43,900 nt of DNA, from NCBI GenBank assembly GCA_937864265.1, contig CALMIR010000165.1:1-43900 (forward strand), in the 5' to 3' direction. This DNA is from an uncultured Saprospirales bacterium (GTDB lineage Bacteria > Bacteroidota > Bacteroidia > Chitinophagales > Saprospiraceae). The notes beneath the pieces are model-generated. The model was not told the origin of the DNA. It did no database searches and saw only the letters and a program-made list of their open reading frames with translations. This document shows positions 16,688 to 25,248 of the stretch, one piece after another. The position numbers and the translations under genes were made by a program. Position 1 is the stretch's first letter, and each line of letters opens with the position of its first letter.

Positions 16688-17329
16688 ATGGCCAAAGTTA
16701 TTCAACTTACCTACAATGCTTTTGAGGAGAATACCTATATCGTTCACGATGAAAGTGGGGAATGCGTCATTTTCGATCCGGGGTGTTCGAATTCCAGAGA
16801 AGAAAAGCACCTGGCCACAACGATAGATGAATTGGGGTTGAAGCCAGTACGCCTGATCAACACCCATTGCCATATTGACCATATTTTAGGCAATAAATTT
16901 GTAGCAGAACGCTATCACTTGACTTTGGAAATCCATCGCGGGGAGCTACCCGTTTTGCAATCGGCACCTAAGTCAGCCCTGCTTTTTGGATTGCCCATAC
17001 CAGAGTCGGCACCACTGGCCGATCATTTTTTAGAAGCGGGGGAGACCATCGACTTTGGCCAAACCGTTTTAAAAATATTGCTCACCCCCGGCCATTCTCC
17101 CGCCAGTTTGTCTTTCTTTTGCGAGGCCGATCAATTCCTGATTGCAGGTGATGTACTGTTTTACGGCAGCATTGGGCGCACAGATTTGCCCGGTGGCGAT
17201 TACGATACCCTCATCAACAGCATTCGGCGCGAGTTGTTTCCTCTAGGCGACGATGTGCGCGTCTATCCCGGGCATGGCCAGGCCACCAGCATCGGTTTTG
17301 AGAAGCGGTATAATCCTTTTTTGAGTTAG
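16688..17329 (+). CDS. MBL-fold metallohydrolase, glyoxalase II-like
   Basis: 213 residues from ATG 16688. It carries all metal ligands of the metallo-beta-lactamase fold: THCHIDH (H60, H62, D64, H65), TPGHS (H136), GDVLF (D155) and YPGHG (H196). The short length and the GSIGRTDLPGG segment are typical of the glyoxalase II-related thioester hydrolases common in Bacteroidota. Likely a cytoplasmic thioester or related hydrolase; the true substrate is not evident. It ends one base before the convergent CocE-like gene and is divergent from the pseudo-peptidase gene across the MITE-like element. Confidence 0.9.
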   Translation: MAKVIQLTYNAFEENTYIVHDESGECVIFDPGCSNSREEKHLATTIDELGLKPVRLINTHCHIDHILGNKFVAERYHLTLEIHRGELPVLQSAPKSALLFGLPIPESAPLADHFLEAGETIDFGQTVLKILLTPGHSPASLSFFCEADQFLIAGDVLFYGSIGRTDLPGGDYDTLINSIRRELFPLGDDVRVYPGHGQATSIGFEKRYNPFLS

Positions 17330-17330
17330 A

Positions 17331-19193
17331 CTATTTGATGCCCAATTCGATGTAAGAAGCTTGCTTTCCGCCGTGATACACCCTTTGTGTAGCCTTTTGA
17401 AAATCACTGTCTGAACATTCGTAAATATTGATGAACTGTTGCGGGTTGCGATCTACCAATGGAAACCACGAGCTTTGTACCTGCACCATGATGCGGTGTC
17501 CTTTTTTAAAGGTATGTGCTACATCAGGCATCGTAAACGCGATGGATTCCACTTTTCCGGGAGTCAAAGCCTCCGGTTTTTCAAAACTATTGCGATAGCG
17601 CGCGCGGAAAGGTTCGCCCCTTACCAGCATTTGGTAGCCGCCCATCGGCACTTGGCTGTAAGGATTGGCCGCCGCGTCATCTGGAAAGACATCGATCAGC
17701 TTGACGACAAAGTCGGCATCAGTACCCGTTGAGCTGACAAACAGCCCCACATCCACAGGGCCTAGCACGGTCACATCCTCTTCCAATACCTCTGTTTGAT
17801 ACACCAATACATCGGGACGGCGCGAAGCAAAGCGCTGGTCGTCGGTCATGTATTCGCGGGTGCGGCCCCAATGGACATCCTCTGTATAAGGTACGGGCTT
17901 GGCCGGGTCGCTCAGGTACTCGTCATAGCCGCTATTGGCCGAAGGTGCCGAATCAGATAACTTGCCGTTGGCCTGAAGATAATATTTCCGCTCGCTGATG
18001 CCTTTTGGAGGCCATTGCTCAAAACCCTGCCAGGTATTAGTGCCAGTGATAAAAATATTGGCTTCCGACAAGTTAAAGTAGCCTTCATCTTTCAGAAAAT
18101 GCCGGAAAAAAGGCAGTTCAATGTTTTGGCGGTAATATTGGGAAGTAGCACTTTCAAAATAGGCGTTACCGAGGTTTGCGCCATCGCCACGCGACCAACC
18201 GCCGTGAAACCAGGGCCCTTCTACCAGGATATTGTAAATGCCAGGGTTTTGTTGCTCGATAGCGCGATAAACACCTAATGGCCCAAAGGAATCCTCCGCA
18301 TCAAACCACCCACCGACCGTCATCACCGCCGTTTTTATATTTTTCAAATGCGGGCGTATGTTGCGTGCCTGCCACCATTGGTCGTAATCGGGGTGAGCCA
18401 TCACCTCGTTCCAGAAAGGCACCTCTCCCTTCATGTATTGGTCGTTGAAGTTTTTTAAGGCGCCCGTTTCTAAGTAAAATCGGTAATTGTCGCCGTGTGG
18501 CGGCTCGAAACGAGGTGCCGATAACGTGGTTGGCTCAGGTCTGGGGCGGCCAAAAGAGTAGTAAAAACTGAAAGCATCCATCAGGAAAAAAGCTCCATTG
18601 TGGTGAAAATCATCGCCGATGAACCAGTCTGTCACTGGGGCTTGAGGCGATACGGCCTTGATGGCCGGATGGTGTTCTGGCAAAGAAGCGGAGGAATAAA
18701 AACCGGGGTAGGAAATGCCCATGATGCCAACCCGTCCGTTGTTGTTGGCCACATTTTTCAAGAGCCAGTCCACGGTATCATAAGTGTCGCTGCTTTCGTC
18801 CACGTCCTGTGGGCTTTTCTTATTCGGATGGTGTGGGCGTACATCTACGAACTCGCCTTCGCTCATGTATTTGCCGCGCACGTCCTGAAAAACAAAAATA
18901 AAACCCTCTCTGGCCAGGTGGATGTATTGCCAAAGCCTGGAACTGTACTCCGTTGCGCTGTAAGGACTAACAGAATACGGCGTGCGCATCATAATAAACG
19001 GAAAGGTCTTGGATTGATCTTTAGGCGTATAAACTGCCGTAAACAAATGCTTGCCATCGCGCATGGGGATGCGGTATTCCGTTTTGGTATAATGGCTCAC
19101 CACAAACAGGGAGTCTTCATTGCTTTGAGCGGTGGCCAGACAAAAAGTGCTAGCCATTATCAGTACGAGGAACAGGCGTTTTTTCATGGACAT
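17331..19193 (-). CDS. Secreted CocE/NonD-family (X-Pro dipeptidyl-peptidase S15-like) hydrolase
   Basis: 620 residues with Sec signal (1-22). The alpha/beta-hydrolase core has the nucleophile in GISYPG (Ser161), a catalytic acid in GGWFDAEDSFG (Asp298) and His in GPWFHGGW (His330). The C-terminal third (about 400-620) is the jelly-roll domain of the family (PVDVGLFVSSTGTDADF). This pattern fits glutaryl-7-ACA acylases, alpha-amino-acid ester hydrolases and X-Pro peptidases. A periplasmic or exported peptidase or amidase is the best guess. Two ATGs six bases apart (19193 and 19187) are possible starts. Confidence 0.93.
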   Translation of the reverse strand: MSMKKRLFLVLIMASTFCLATAQSNEDSLFVVSHYTKTEYRIPMRDGKHLFTAVYTPKDQSKTFPFIMMRTPYSVSPYSATEYSSRLWQYIHLAREGFIFVFQDVRGKYMSEGEFVDVRPHHPNKKSPQDVDESSDTYDTVDWLLKNVANNNGRVGIMGISYPGFYSSASLPEHHPAIKAVSPQAPVTDWFIGDDFHHNGAFFLMDAFSFYYSFGRPRPEPTTLSAPRFEPPHGDNYRFYLETGALKNFNDQYMKGEVPFWNEVMAHPDYDQWWQARNIRPHLKNIKTAVMTVGGWFDAEDSFGPLGVYRAIEQQNPGIYNILVEGPWFHGGWSRGDGANLGNAYFESATSQYYRQNIELPFFRHFLKDEGYFNLSEANIFITGTNTWQGFEQWPPKGISERKYYLQANGKLSDSAPSANSGYDEYLSDPAKPVPYTEDVHWGRTREYMTDDQRFASRRPDVLVYQTEVLEEDVTVLGPVDVGLFVSSTGTDADFVVKLIDVFPDDAAANPYSQVPMGGYQMLVRGEPFRARYRNSFEKPEALTPGKVESIAFTMPDVAHTFKKGHRIMVQVQSSWFPLVDRNPQQFINIYECSDSDFQKATQRVYHGGKQASYIELGIK

Positions 19194-19304
19194 GAAAATT
19201 CAAGGTGGAGGTATCACATGAGTTGGCAAAAAAGCCATCAACAAGTTATCCGAGTAAAGATAATGGATTTAGGGAAATTCAAAAACGAAGCGGCAAAAAA
19301 GGCG

Positions 19305-19375
19305 TATATTTGGAAATAAGTGGGTAGAAAATAGACTTATTTCCAAATATGGTGTTATATTTGGAAATAAGTGGG
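19305..19375 (+). repeat. Three copies of a 16-bp repeat (+,-,+) overlapping -7 boxes
   Basis: ATATTTGGAAATAAGT occurs at 19306-19321 and 19357-19372, and inverted at 19335-19350, all exact. The two direct copies extend to 20 bp (leading T, trailing GGG), 51 bp apart, and both contain TATATTTG, matching the TAnnTTTG -7 box. The middle copy can pair with either neighbour but not both. The group ends 30 bp before the likely start of the ATPase gene, so it probably controls that gene. Confidence 0.75.
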
Positions 19376-19404
19376 GGAAATGGATGTGTTTTCAATACCG
19401 TAAC

Positions 19405-20832
19405 ATGATAGGCAGAAAAAAGGAACAGGAAAGGATTAATCGATTACTGGACTCAACGCGTTCGGAGTTCTTGGCGGTCACTGGCAGGCGGCGCGTGGGT
19501 AAAACCTTTCTCATAGATTCCATGCTGGGCGCACACTACTGCTTCAGTATAACGGGCATTCAGAATGGAAATATGGAAACACAGCTGATAAACTTTGGAA
19601 TCAAACTGGCAGAATACAGCGGGACACTTAGGCCCCAAAAACCCGATAACTGGCAAATGGCATTTTTGCAATTGAAGCACTATATAAAATCTTTAGACCG
19701 CGAGAAAAAAAAGGTAATTTTTATTGATGAATTGCCCTGGGTTGCCACCCCGAAATCGGGTTTTATCCAAATGCTGGCACATTTCTGGAACGATTATCTT
19801 TCCAAAGAGCCCCATTTCATATTGGTCATTTGCGGATCGGCCACTTCGTGGATCAGCCAAAAAGTCATCAATGACCCCGGTGGTTTACACAATCGAATAA
19901 CAGAAAACATACACTTGTACCCTTTTACGCTTGCTGAAACAAATGCTTTTTTGAAAGATAGGGGGCTTCGGTTTTCTTTTCAGGAAACTGCTAAAATTTA
20001 CATGACACTGGGAGGAATCCCTTTTTATTTGGAACACATCCGAAAAGGCGAGAGCTTTGCCACAGCTATAGAACGGCTCTGTTTTTCCCCGACAGGCATC
20101 CTTTTCAATGAATACAATAACCTGTTTCAGGCGCTTTTTTCCAATGCTCAAATGCACCTGCAAATTGTAGCTATTCTTGCGAATCGGCACTATGGAATGC
20201 CCCATGCAGCGATCTTAAAACAGCTCGGTATGAAGCAGCCAACGGGTTCCTACAAACGAGCTATGGATGAATTGCTGATTTCGGACTTTATCATGGAAAA
20301 TCCTTCATTCGGAAAGAAGAAAAGGGGTGCTACTTTCAGACTTATAGATGAGTTTTCTATTTTTTACCACCGGTTTCTGCAACCCAACAGAAAATATACG
20401 CCGGGAATTTGGCAACAGCTATCCGAAAGTCAAGGCTATAAGGTTTGGGCTGGATATGCATTTGAAACCCTTTGCCTGAAACACATCGAAGCCATTAAAC
20501 AAGCCCTGGGCATTCCGGCAGTTTATACGGAAATAAACAGCCTGAGTATGAATGCTTCAGAAGACCAGCCCGGTTTTCAGATTGACTTGTTGATCGACCG
20601 GAAAGACCATGCCATTAACCTTTGCGAAATAAAATTCCACAGCGGGCCTATTACCATCAACAAGGAAACCTATGAAAAACTTATTGCCCTCCGACAACAT
20701 TTTTTGGACTATAGCCGTACCCGGAAACAGGTGTTTTTGACGCTGATCACTAATTTTGGCATAACCCCCAACGAATACGCTAAAGAAGTGGTGGACGCTG
20801 AAGTGAAGTTGGAGCAATTATTTAAAAACTGA
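19405..20832 (+). CDS. DUF234-type AAA ATPase with C-terminal PD-(D/E)xK nuclease-like domain
   Basis: 475 residues from ATG 19405, where the family-typical MIGRKKE begins; an ATG at 19384 adds seven residues. Walker A GRRRVGKT (27-34), Walker B VIFIDELPW (104-112), sensor GSATSW (144-149). A winged-helix part follows (about 255-320) and the C-terminus matches the DUF234 nuclease-like fold: FE (353-354), ID (393-394) and EIK (408-410) give the E/D/ExK pattern. These ATPases are widespread in archaea and Bacteroidota and are often called 'ATP-binding protein'; their role is unknown, with suggestions of mobile-element or defence links. Promoter repeats point to autoregulation (inference). Confidence 0.88.
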   Translation: MIGRKKEQERINRLLDSTRSEFLAVTGRRRVGKTFLIDSMLGAHYCFSITGIQNGNMETQLINFGIKLAEYSGTLRPQKPDNWQMAFLQLKHYIKSLDREKKKVIFIDELPWVATPKSGFIQMLAHFWNDYLSKEPHFILVICGSATSWISQKVINDPGGLHNRITENIHLYPFTLAETNAFLKDRGLRFSFQETAKIYMTLGGIPFYLEHIRKGESFATAIERLCFSPTGILFNEYNNLFQALFSNAQMHLQIVAILANRHYGMPHAAILKQLGMKQPTGSYKRAMDELLISDFIMENPSFGKKKRGATFRLIDEFSIFYHRFLQPNRKYTPGIWQQLSESQGYKVWAGYAFETLCLKHIEAIKQALGIPAVYTEINSLSMNASEDQPGFQIDLLIDRKDHAINLCEIKFHSGPITINKETYEKLIALRQHFLDYSRTRKQVFLTLITNFGITPNEYAKEVVDAEVKLEQLFKN

Positions 20833-21023
20833 TCCGCCAGAAGCCCTTAACCTACCTATTATCAACACTTTAAGACAATTTTAACTACCCTGATGCGCTA
20901 AAAAACACACTTTTTACATGGCACTTTTGTTATAAGTACAGGTATGTTCTCCTGGCTAAATCAGGATAAGGGCGTATCGGTAAATATTTGTATTCCCAAT
21001 ACTTTATAGAAAAAAAACGTGCT

Positions 21024-24000
21024 ATGAAATCATGCTTTTGGCAACTGCTTTTGGCGCTAGGACTGTTGATGACAGGCGGCAGCCTCCAGGCTCAATACTT
21101 CGGCCGCAACAAACCTAACTATGAAAACTTTGACTTTGAGGTGTATCAATCACCCCATTTTGAAATTTACCATTACCTGTCGAACAAAGAACGCTTGAAT
21201 GAATTCGCCCAACAAAGCGAGTGGTGGTACCAACAACACCAAGCCATCCTAGCCGATACCATTTTGGGCAAAAATCCCATTATCCTGTACAATGACCACG
21301 CCGATTTTCAACAAACCAATACCATATCGGGCAGTATTGGTGTGGGTACGGGTGGGGTCACCGAGGCATTTAAAAACCGGGTGGTGATGCCCTTCGCTTT
21401 GAGCAACGAGCAAACTCATCACGTGTTGGGCCACGAAATGGTACACGCCTTTCAGTACAACATGATTCTGAATGGCGATTCCATGTCCATCCAGAACCTG
21501 GCCAATTTGCCCTTATGGCTGGTGGAAGGTTTGGCCGAATACCTGTCCATCGGCAGTGTAGATGCCCATACCGCCATGTGGATGCGCGATGCCGTACTAC
21601 GCGATGATGTGCCAGATATGGATGACCTGAGTAAACCGCAGTATTTCCCCTATCGATACGGCCAGGCATTTTGGGCCTTTCTCACCGGCTTGAAAGGCGA
21701 TGAAATCATCGAACCTTTTTTTGTAGCTGTCGCGAAATTGGGCTTTGATCAGGCCTGCGTAGCTGTGCTGGGTATGAGCAAAGACAACCTCTCTAGCCTT
21801 TGGGTCAATGGCCTCAAAAACCATTATACGCCTTTCCTGGGGGATAAAAAGGAACGATTTACAGGAAAGGCATTGATTACTGAGAAAAATGGCGGTTCTC
21901 TGAATATAGCACCTTCCATCAGCCCCAACGGGCGTTATGTTATTTTCCTGTCTGAAAAAGACCTCTTTTCTATTGACCTGTTTCTGGCAGATGCCCGCAC
22001 GGGCGAGGTTATTCGCAAAGTGGCCAGCAGCACCCGGAGTAGCCATATTGATGATTTCAACTACATCGAATCATCTGGCACCTGGTCGCCCAACAGCGAA
22101 CAGTTTGCCTTTGTGGCTTTTAGCAAAGGGCGCAACATTTTGATCATCAAAGAAGTACAAACAGGGAAAACCGTCAGTGAACTGGAGCTAAAAGGGGTGC
22201 CTGCATTCAGCAACCCGGCCTGGTCGCCCGATGGCAAAACCATTGTCGTGAGCGGGATGGCAAACGGGCAGACCGATTTATACACGGTCAATGTGCGCAA
22301 CGGGGACATCCAGCAATTGACCGATGATCGCTACGCGGAATTGCACCCCTATTGGTCAGACGATGGCAGCTACCTGGTTTATTCGACCGATCAGCTCAGC
22401 ATGGAAAATGGCCGCACCAATGGCAAGTGGACTTTCAACTTGGCAATACTGGATGTGGTATCGGGGCTGGCAGAACAAATCAATGTTTTCCCGGGAGCGG
22501 ATAACCTCAACCCCGTGTTGGATACGGCTCAGAATATCCTCTTCTTGTCCAACCGGGACGGCTTCCGCAACCTGTATCGTTATGAGCGAAATACGGGAGC
22601 AATATTCCAATTGACGGATTTACTGACGGGCGTAAGCGGCATTACACCCTATGCTCCGGCTATCAGTGTAGAACGCCGCCGCGACAAGGTGCTTTACACC
22701 TATTTTTCCAATAATACCTACCAGATCTATCAGGCGAAATCGGATGATTTTTTGAATCGTCCTGTGGATGCTTCTGCCGTAAATTTTGAGGCCGCCCAAC
22801 TGCCTCGGGTCAACCGCATGGCTTCTAATCTGGTCGATCAGCAACTGGCGGGCGTAGATGCGGCTATGGCTTTACCGGATACGGCTTTTTCAGTAGTAAA
22901 ATACCAACCCAAATTCAAACTGGACTACATCGGCGGCAGCGCGGGCATTGGCATAGGCAGCAACCAGGCATTTGGTACTACGACCGGTTTGGCCGGAGGT
23001 ATTGACTTGTTGTTCAGCGATATTTTGGGCAACAATCAGATTTTTAGCACCCTGGCATTGAATGGCGAAATAACTGATTTTGGCGGTATAGTGGGCTATA
23101 TGAACCGCAAATCCCGCATCAATTGGGGCGGGGCGCTATCGCATGTGCCGGTGCGGTTCCAGCAATTGTATTATGGCGGAATAGATACCATTCCCGGCAC
23201 AGCATTTTTAGCCGATCGCTATTTGCTCGATAACTTCCGACGCTTTGAAGATCGGGTGGACGTGTTTGCCCAATATCCCTTTTCCACCACCTTGCGGGTA
23301 GAAGCGGGGTCTTCCTTTTCTCGCTACAGTTTCCGCTATGACCGTTTGGATAATTACTACGATGCTTTCGGCCAATTGGTGTATCAAGAAAGGGAAAGGC
23401 TGGACGAGCCGCCGGGCTTCAATCTGGCATCCGTACAAGCCGCTGTGGTGGGTGATAATTCCTTTTTTGCGCTGGCCTCGCCGCTGGAAGGCTCCCGTTT
23501 CCGATTGGGTGCCGAGCGTTACTTCGGTGCGTTTGACTTCACCGCTGCTACGGCAGATTACCGGATTTACCGCTATTTCGATCCGGTGGGTGTGGCCTTT
23601 CGCCTGATGCACTATGGCCGTTATGGCCAAGACCACGAAAATTTATACGATTTGTACGCGGGTAGCCCCTGGTTTATACGGGGTTATAGCAACGCCGAAT
23701 CGCAGAATATACTGATTGATAATGGTATTCCGGTTTCCGATCTTTTGGGCAGCAAGCTCTTGATTTCCAATGTGGAATTGCGCATACCCTTTACCGGGCC
23801 CAAGCGCCTGGCTTTGATTGGCTCCAAGTTTTTGTTCACGGAATTGGCACTCTTTGCCGATGGTGGGGTAGCTTGGTACGATTACGACCAATGGAACGGT
23901 GCCGTGTATCAACTGGATAGCGAGGGCAACCCCATACTCGACGGTAATGGCAATCCTTTGGAGGTGTATGCCGGAGTGCGTCCTGTATTCAGCACCGGGG

Positions 24001-24113
24001 TTTCCATGCGGGTGAATCTATTCGGTGCCTTGATTATTGAGCCTTACTATGCCATCCCCCTTTTGAAAGAAACGAGGGGCGTGTTTGGGTTGAATTTCAT
24101 CCCGGGGTGGTAA
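21024..24113 (+). CDS. Peptidase MA-like / TolB-like propeller / Omp85-type barrel protein with intact HEMVH
   Basis: 1029 residues from ATG 21024; the longer frame to 20988 needs a TTG. Sec signal 1-23. The gluzincin site HEMVH (137-141) is followed by LPLWLVEGLAEY, whose Glu168 is the likely third zinc ligand. Then comes a TolB-like propeller (about 275-590: SISPNGRYVIFLS, AWSPDGKTIVVSG, YWSDDGSYLVYS, LFLSNRDG) and an Omp85/surface-antigen type barrel (about 650-1029). It shares its plan with the gene at 12800-16294, which lacks the metal site. Probably exported to the outer membrane with the peptidase and propeller in the periplasm or outside. Substrate unknown. Confidence 0.87.
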   Translation: MKSCFWQLLLALGLLMTGGSLQAQYFGRNKPNYENFDFEVYQSPHFEIYHYLSNKERLNEFAQQSEWWYQQHQAILADTILGKNPIILYNDHADFQQTNTISGSIGVGTGGVTEAFKNRVVMPFALSNEQTHHVLGHEMVHAFQYNMILNGDSMSIQNLANLPLWLVEGLAEYLSIGSVDAHTAMWMRDAVLRDDVPDMDDLSKPQYFPYRYGQAFWAFLTGLKGDEIIEPFFVAVAKLGFDQACVAVLGMSKDNLSSLWVNGLKNHYTPFLGDKKERFTGKALITEKNGGSLNIAPSISPNGRYVIFLSEKDLFSIDLFLADARTGEVIRKVASSTRSSHIDDFNYIESSGTWSPNSEQFAFVAFSKGRNILIIKEVQTGKTVSELELKGVPAFSNPAWSPDGKTIVVSGMANGQTDLYTVNVRNGDIQQLTDDRYAELHPYWSDDGSYLVYSTDQLSMENGRTNGKWTFNLAILDVVSGLAEQINVFPGADNLNPVLDTAQNILFLSNRDGFRNLYRYERNTGAIFQLTDLLTGVSGITPYAPAISVERRRDKVLYTYFSNNTYQIYQAKSDDFLNRPVDASAVNFEAAQLPRVNRMASNLVDQQLAGVDAAMALPDTAFSVVKYQPKFKLDYIGGSAGIGIGSNQAFGTTTGLAGGIDLLFSDILGNNQIFSTLALNGEITDFGGIVGYMNRKSRINWGGALSHVPVRFQQLYYGGIDTIPGTAFLADRYLLDNFRRFEDRVDVFAQYPFSTTLRVEAGSSFSRYSFRYDRLDNYYDAFGQLVYQERERLDEPPGFNLASVQAAVVGDNSFFALASPLEGSRFRLGAERYFGAFDFTAATADYRIYRYFDPVGVAFRLMHYGRYGQDHENLYDLYAGSPWFIRGYSNAESQNILIDNGIPVSDLLGSKLLISNVELRIPFTGPKRLALIGSKFLFTELALFADGGVAWYDYDQWNGAVYQLDSEGNPILDGNGNPLEVYAGVRPVFSTGVSMRVNLFGALIIEPYYAIPLLKETRGVFGLNFIPGW

Positions 24114-24286
24114 AACGATGCTAAATGGGGTATTTGGAAGCTGCGGGCAGCATAGAGGGGACAATTTTTTTTAAAAAAAAGGTGCTTTCAGTAACGTTCT
24201 GCCGAATAATCGCATAAAGAAACAAATACCTCAAAAAACAAGCATAAAGGTAGGGACTTACATTATATGGATCAGAGAGTTTTTAC

Positions 24287-24316
24287 GCCGGGTTGCAACC
24301 GCTTCCCGGCTTTTTT
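24287..24316 (+). terminator. Rho-independent terminator
   Basis: GCCGGG (24287-24292) pairs with CCCGGC (24305-24310), loop GC-rich and partly self-complementary, followed directly by six T (24311-24316). Serves the 21024-24113 gene or an unrecognised RNA. Confidence 0.75.
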
Positions 24317-24354
24317 AGTTATCGGAAAACTCCAAGGTTTTCCGATAACTAAAA
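24313..24354. terminator. 18-bp perfect inverted repeat between convergent genes
   Basis: TTTTAGTTATCGGAAAAC (24313-24330) pairs exactly with 24337-24354 around a 6-nt loop. The arms end in T4/A4, so the hairpin can act in both directions. It lies 31 bp from the SDR gene stop. Confidence 0.6.
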
Positions 24355-24384
24355 TCAAGAAAAAAAGAAGAAAATGAATGTTTT

Positions 24385-25179
24385 TCACATCCCCGAATAC
24401 GACAAAATAATTTTCTCGAACCAGGTAGCCGGCAAGATGCGTTTGGCGACCACCGATAGCTTTTGCATGGTTTTGCCCACGCGATAGGCGCGTTTTACAT
24501 GGGTACTTTCCACCACCTGAACGATATGGGCAGCTACGACTGCTGCGGGTGTTCCTTTGTCCACATCGGCGTCGATAGCGGCATATACTTTTTCAAAACT
24601 GGCCTTGTACGTGGGATCGCTTGGATCGTAATTTTTGATTCGATTAGCGTTGATATTGGTCTGAATATCGCCGGCGTGGATGGAGCAAAGTTGGATATTA
24701 AAGGGCTTCAATTCCATGCGGAGCGATTCGGTCAGGACATCCACTGCGGCTTTGGTGGCACCATAAACGCCTCGATAAGGCAGTCCAAACAAAGCACCGA
24801 TCGAGCTGATGTTGATGATTTTGCCGCTATTTTGTCGGCGCATAAAAGGAATAGCAGACTGACAGGTATGTACTACGCCGAAAAAATTGGTCTGCATGGC
24901 ATGTTCCATCGAAGCCTGCTCCAGTTGCTCGAAAGGGCCCGCAATGCCGATACCGGCGTTGTTGATCAGCACGTCCAAACGGCCTTGCTCTGCCATCACC
25001 TGTTCCACAGCGGCTTGCACGCTCTGGGCTTGGGTAACATCCATCACCAGCATGTTATAGTCGGCGGGATGTTCGGCAGCTTTTCTACTGGTTCCGTAAA
25101 CGATATGGCCTTTTTGGCTCAGTTGTTTTGCCAGCGCCTGACCCAAGCCAGAAGAAGCGCCAGTGATTAAAATTACCAT
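24385..25179 (-). CDS. Short-chain dehydrogenase/reductase (SDR), 264 aa
   Basis: A classical SDR NAD(P)(H) oxidoreductase of the cytoplasm. Numbering from an optional TTG start at 25185: cofactor motif TGASSGLG (8-15), NNAG (75-78), catalytic Ser127/128 in INISSIG, and YGATK (Tyr141, Lys145). The ATG at 25177-25179 gives a start only two residues before the first beta-strand, the usual arrangement, and is preferred. The C-terminal tail (RVGKTMQKLSVVAKRILP) is basic and resembles SDRs acting on retinol-, steroid- or lipid-like substrates; the real substrate is unknown. The gene is convergent with the HEMVH protein and divergent from the Ppx-like gene (69 bp). Confidence 0.93.
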   Translation of the reverse strand: MVILITGASSGLGQALAKQLSQKGHIVYGTSRKAAEHPADYNMLVMDVTQAQSVQAAVEQVMAEQGRLDVLINNAGIGIAGPFEQLEQASMEHAMQTNFFGVVHTCQSAIPFMRRQNSGKIINISSIGALFGLPYRGVYGATKAAVDVLTESLRMELKPFNIQLCSIHAGDIQTNINANRIKNYDPSDPTYKASFEKVYAAIDADVDKGTPAAVVAAHIVQVVESTHVKRAYRVGKTMQKLSVVAKRILPATWFEKIILSYSGM

Positions 25180-25248
25180 TGACAAAGCGTTTTTTTTTTA
25201 ACTAAACTACAATTCGTATCTTGGCGGAAAAATAACAAAAGTTTTACC

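Larger units (their letters stand above)
24114..24384. other. Gene-free stretch with two hairpins; possible small-RNA site
   Basis: No open frame of interest. It contains T8A8 (about 24167-24182), then 100 bp of unremarkable sequence, an intrinsic terminator on + (24287-24316) and an 18-bp perfect inverted repeat (24313-24354). The terminator is 170 bp past the upstream stop, far for that gene alone, so a short transcript of its own is possible. No RNA family is recognised. Confidence 0.3.

Noticed and set aside
18600-19319. 239-codon plus-strand frame
   Set aside because: It lies opposite the CocE-like gene and has no signal, domain or start context.
24463-25170. 235-codon plus-strand frame
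   Set aside because: It is the antisense shadow of the SDR gene, whose motifs are unambiguous.
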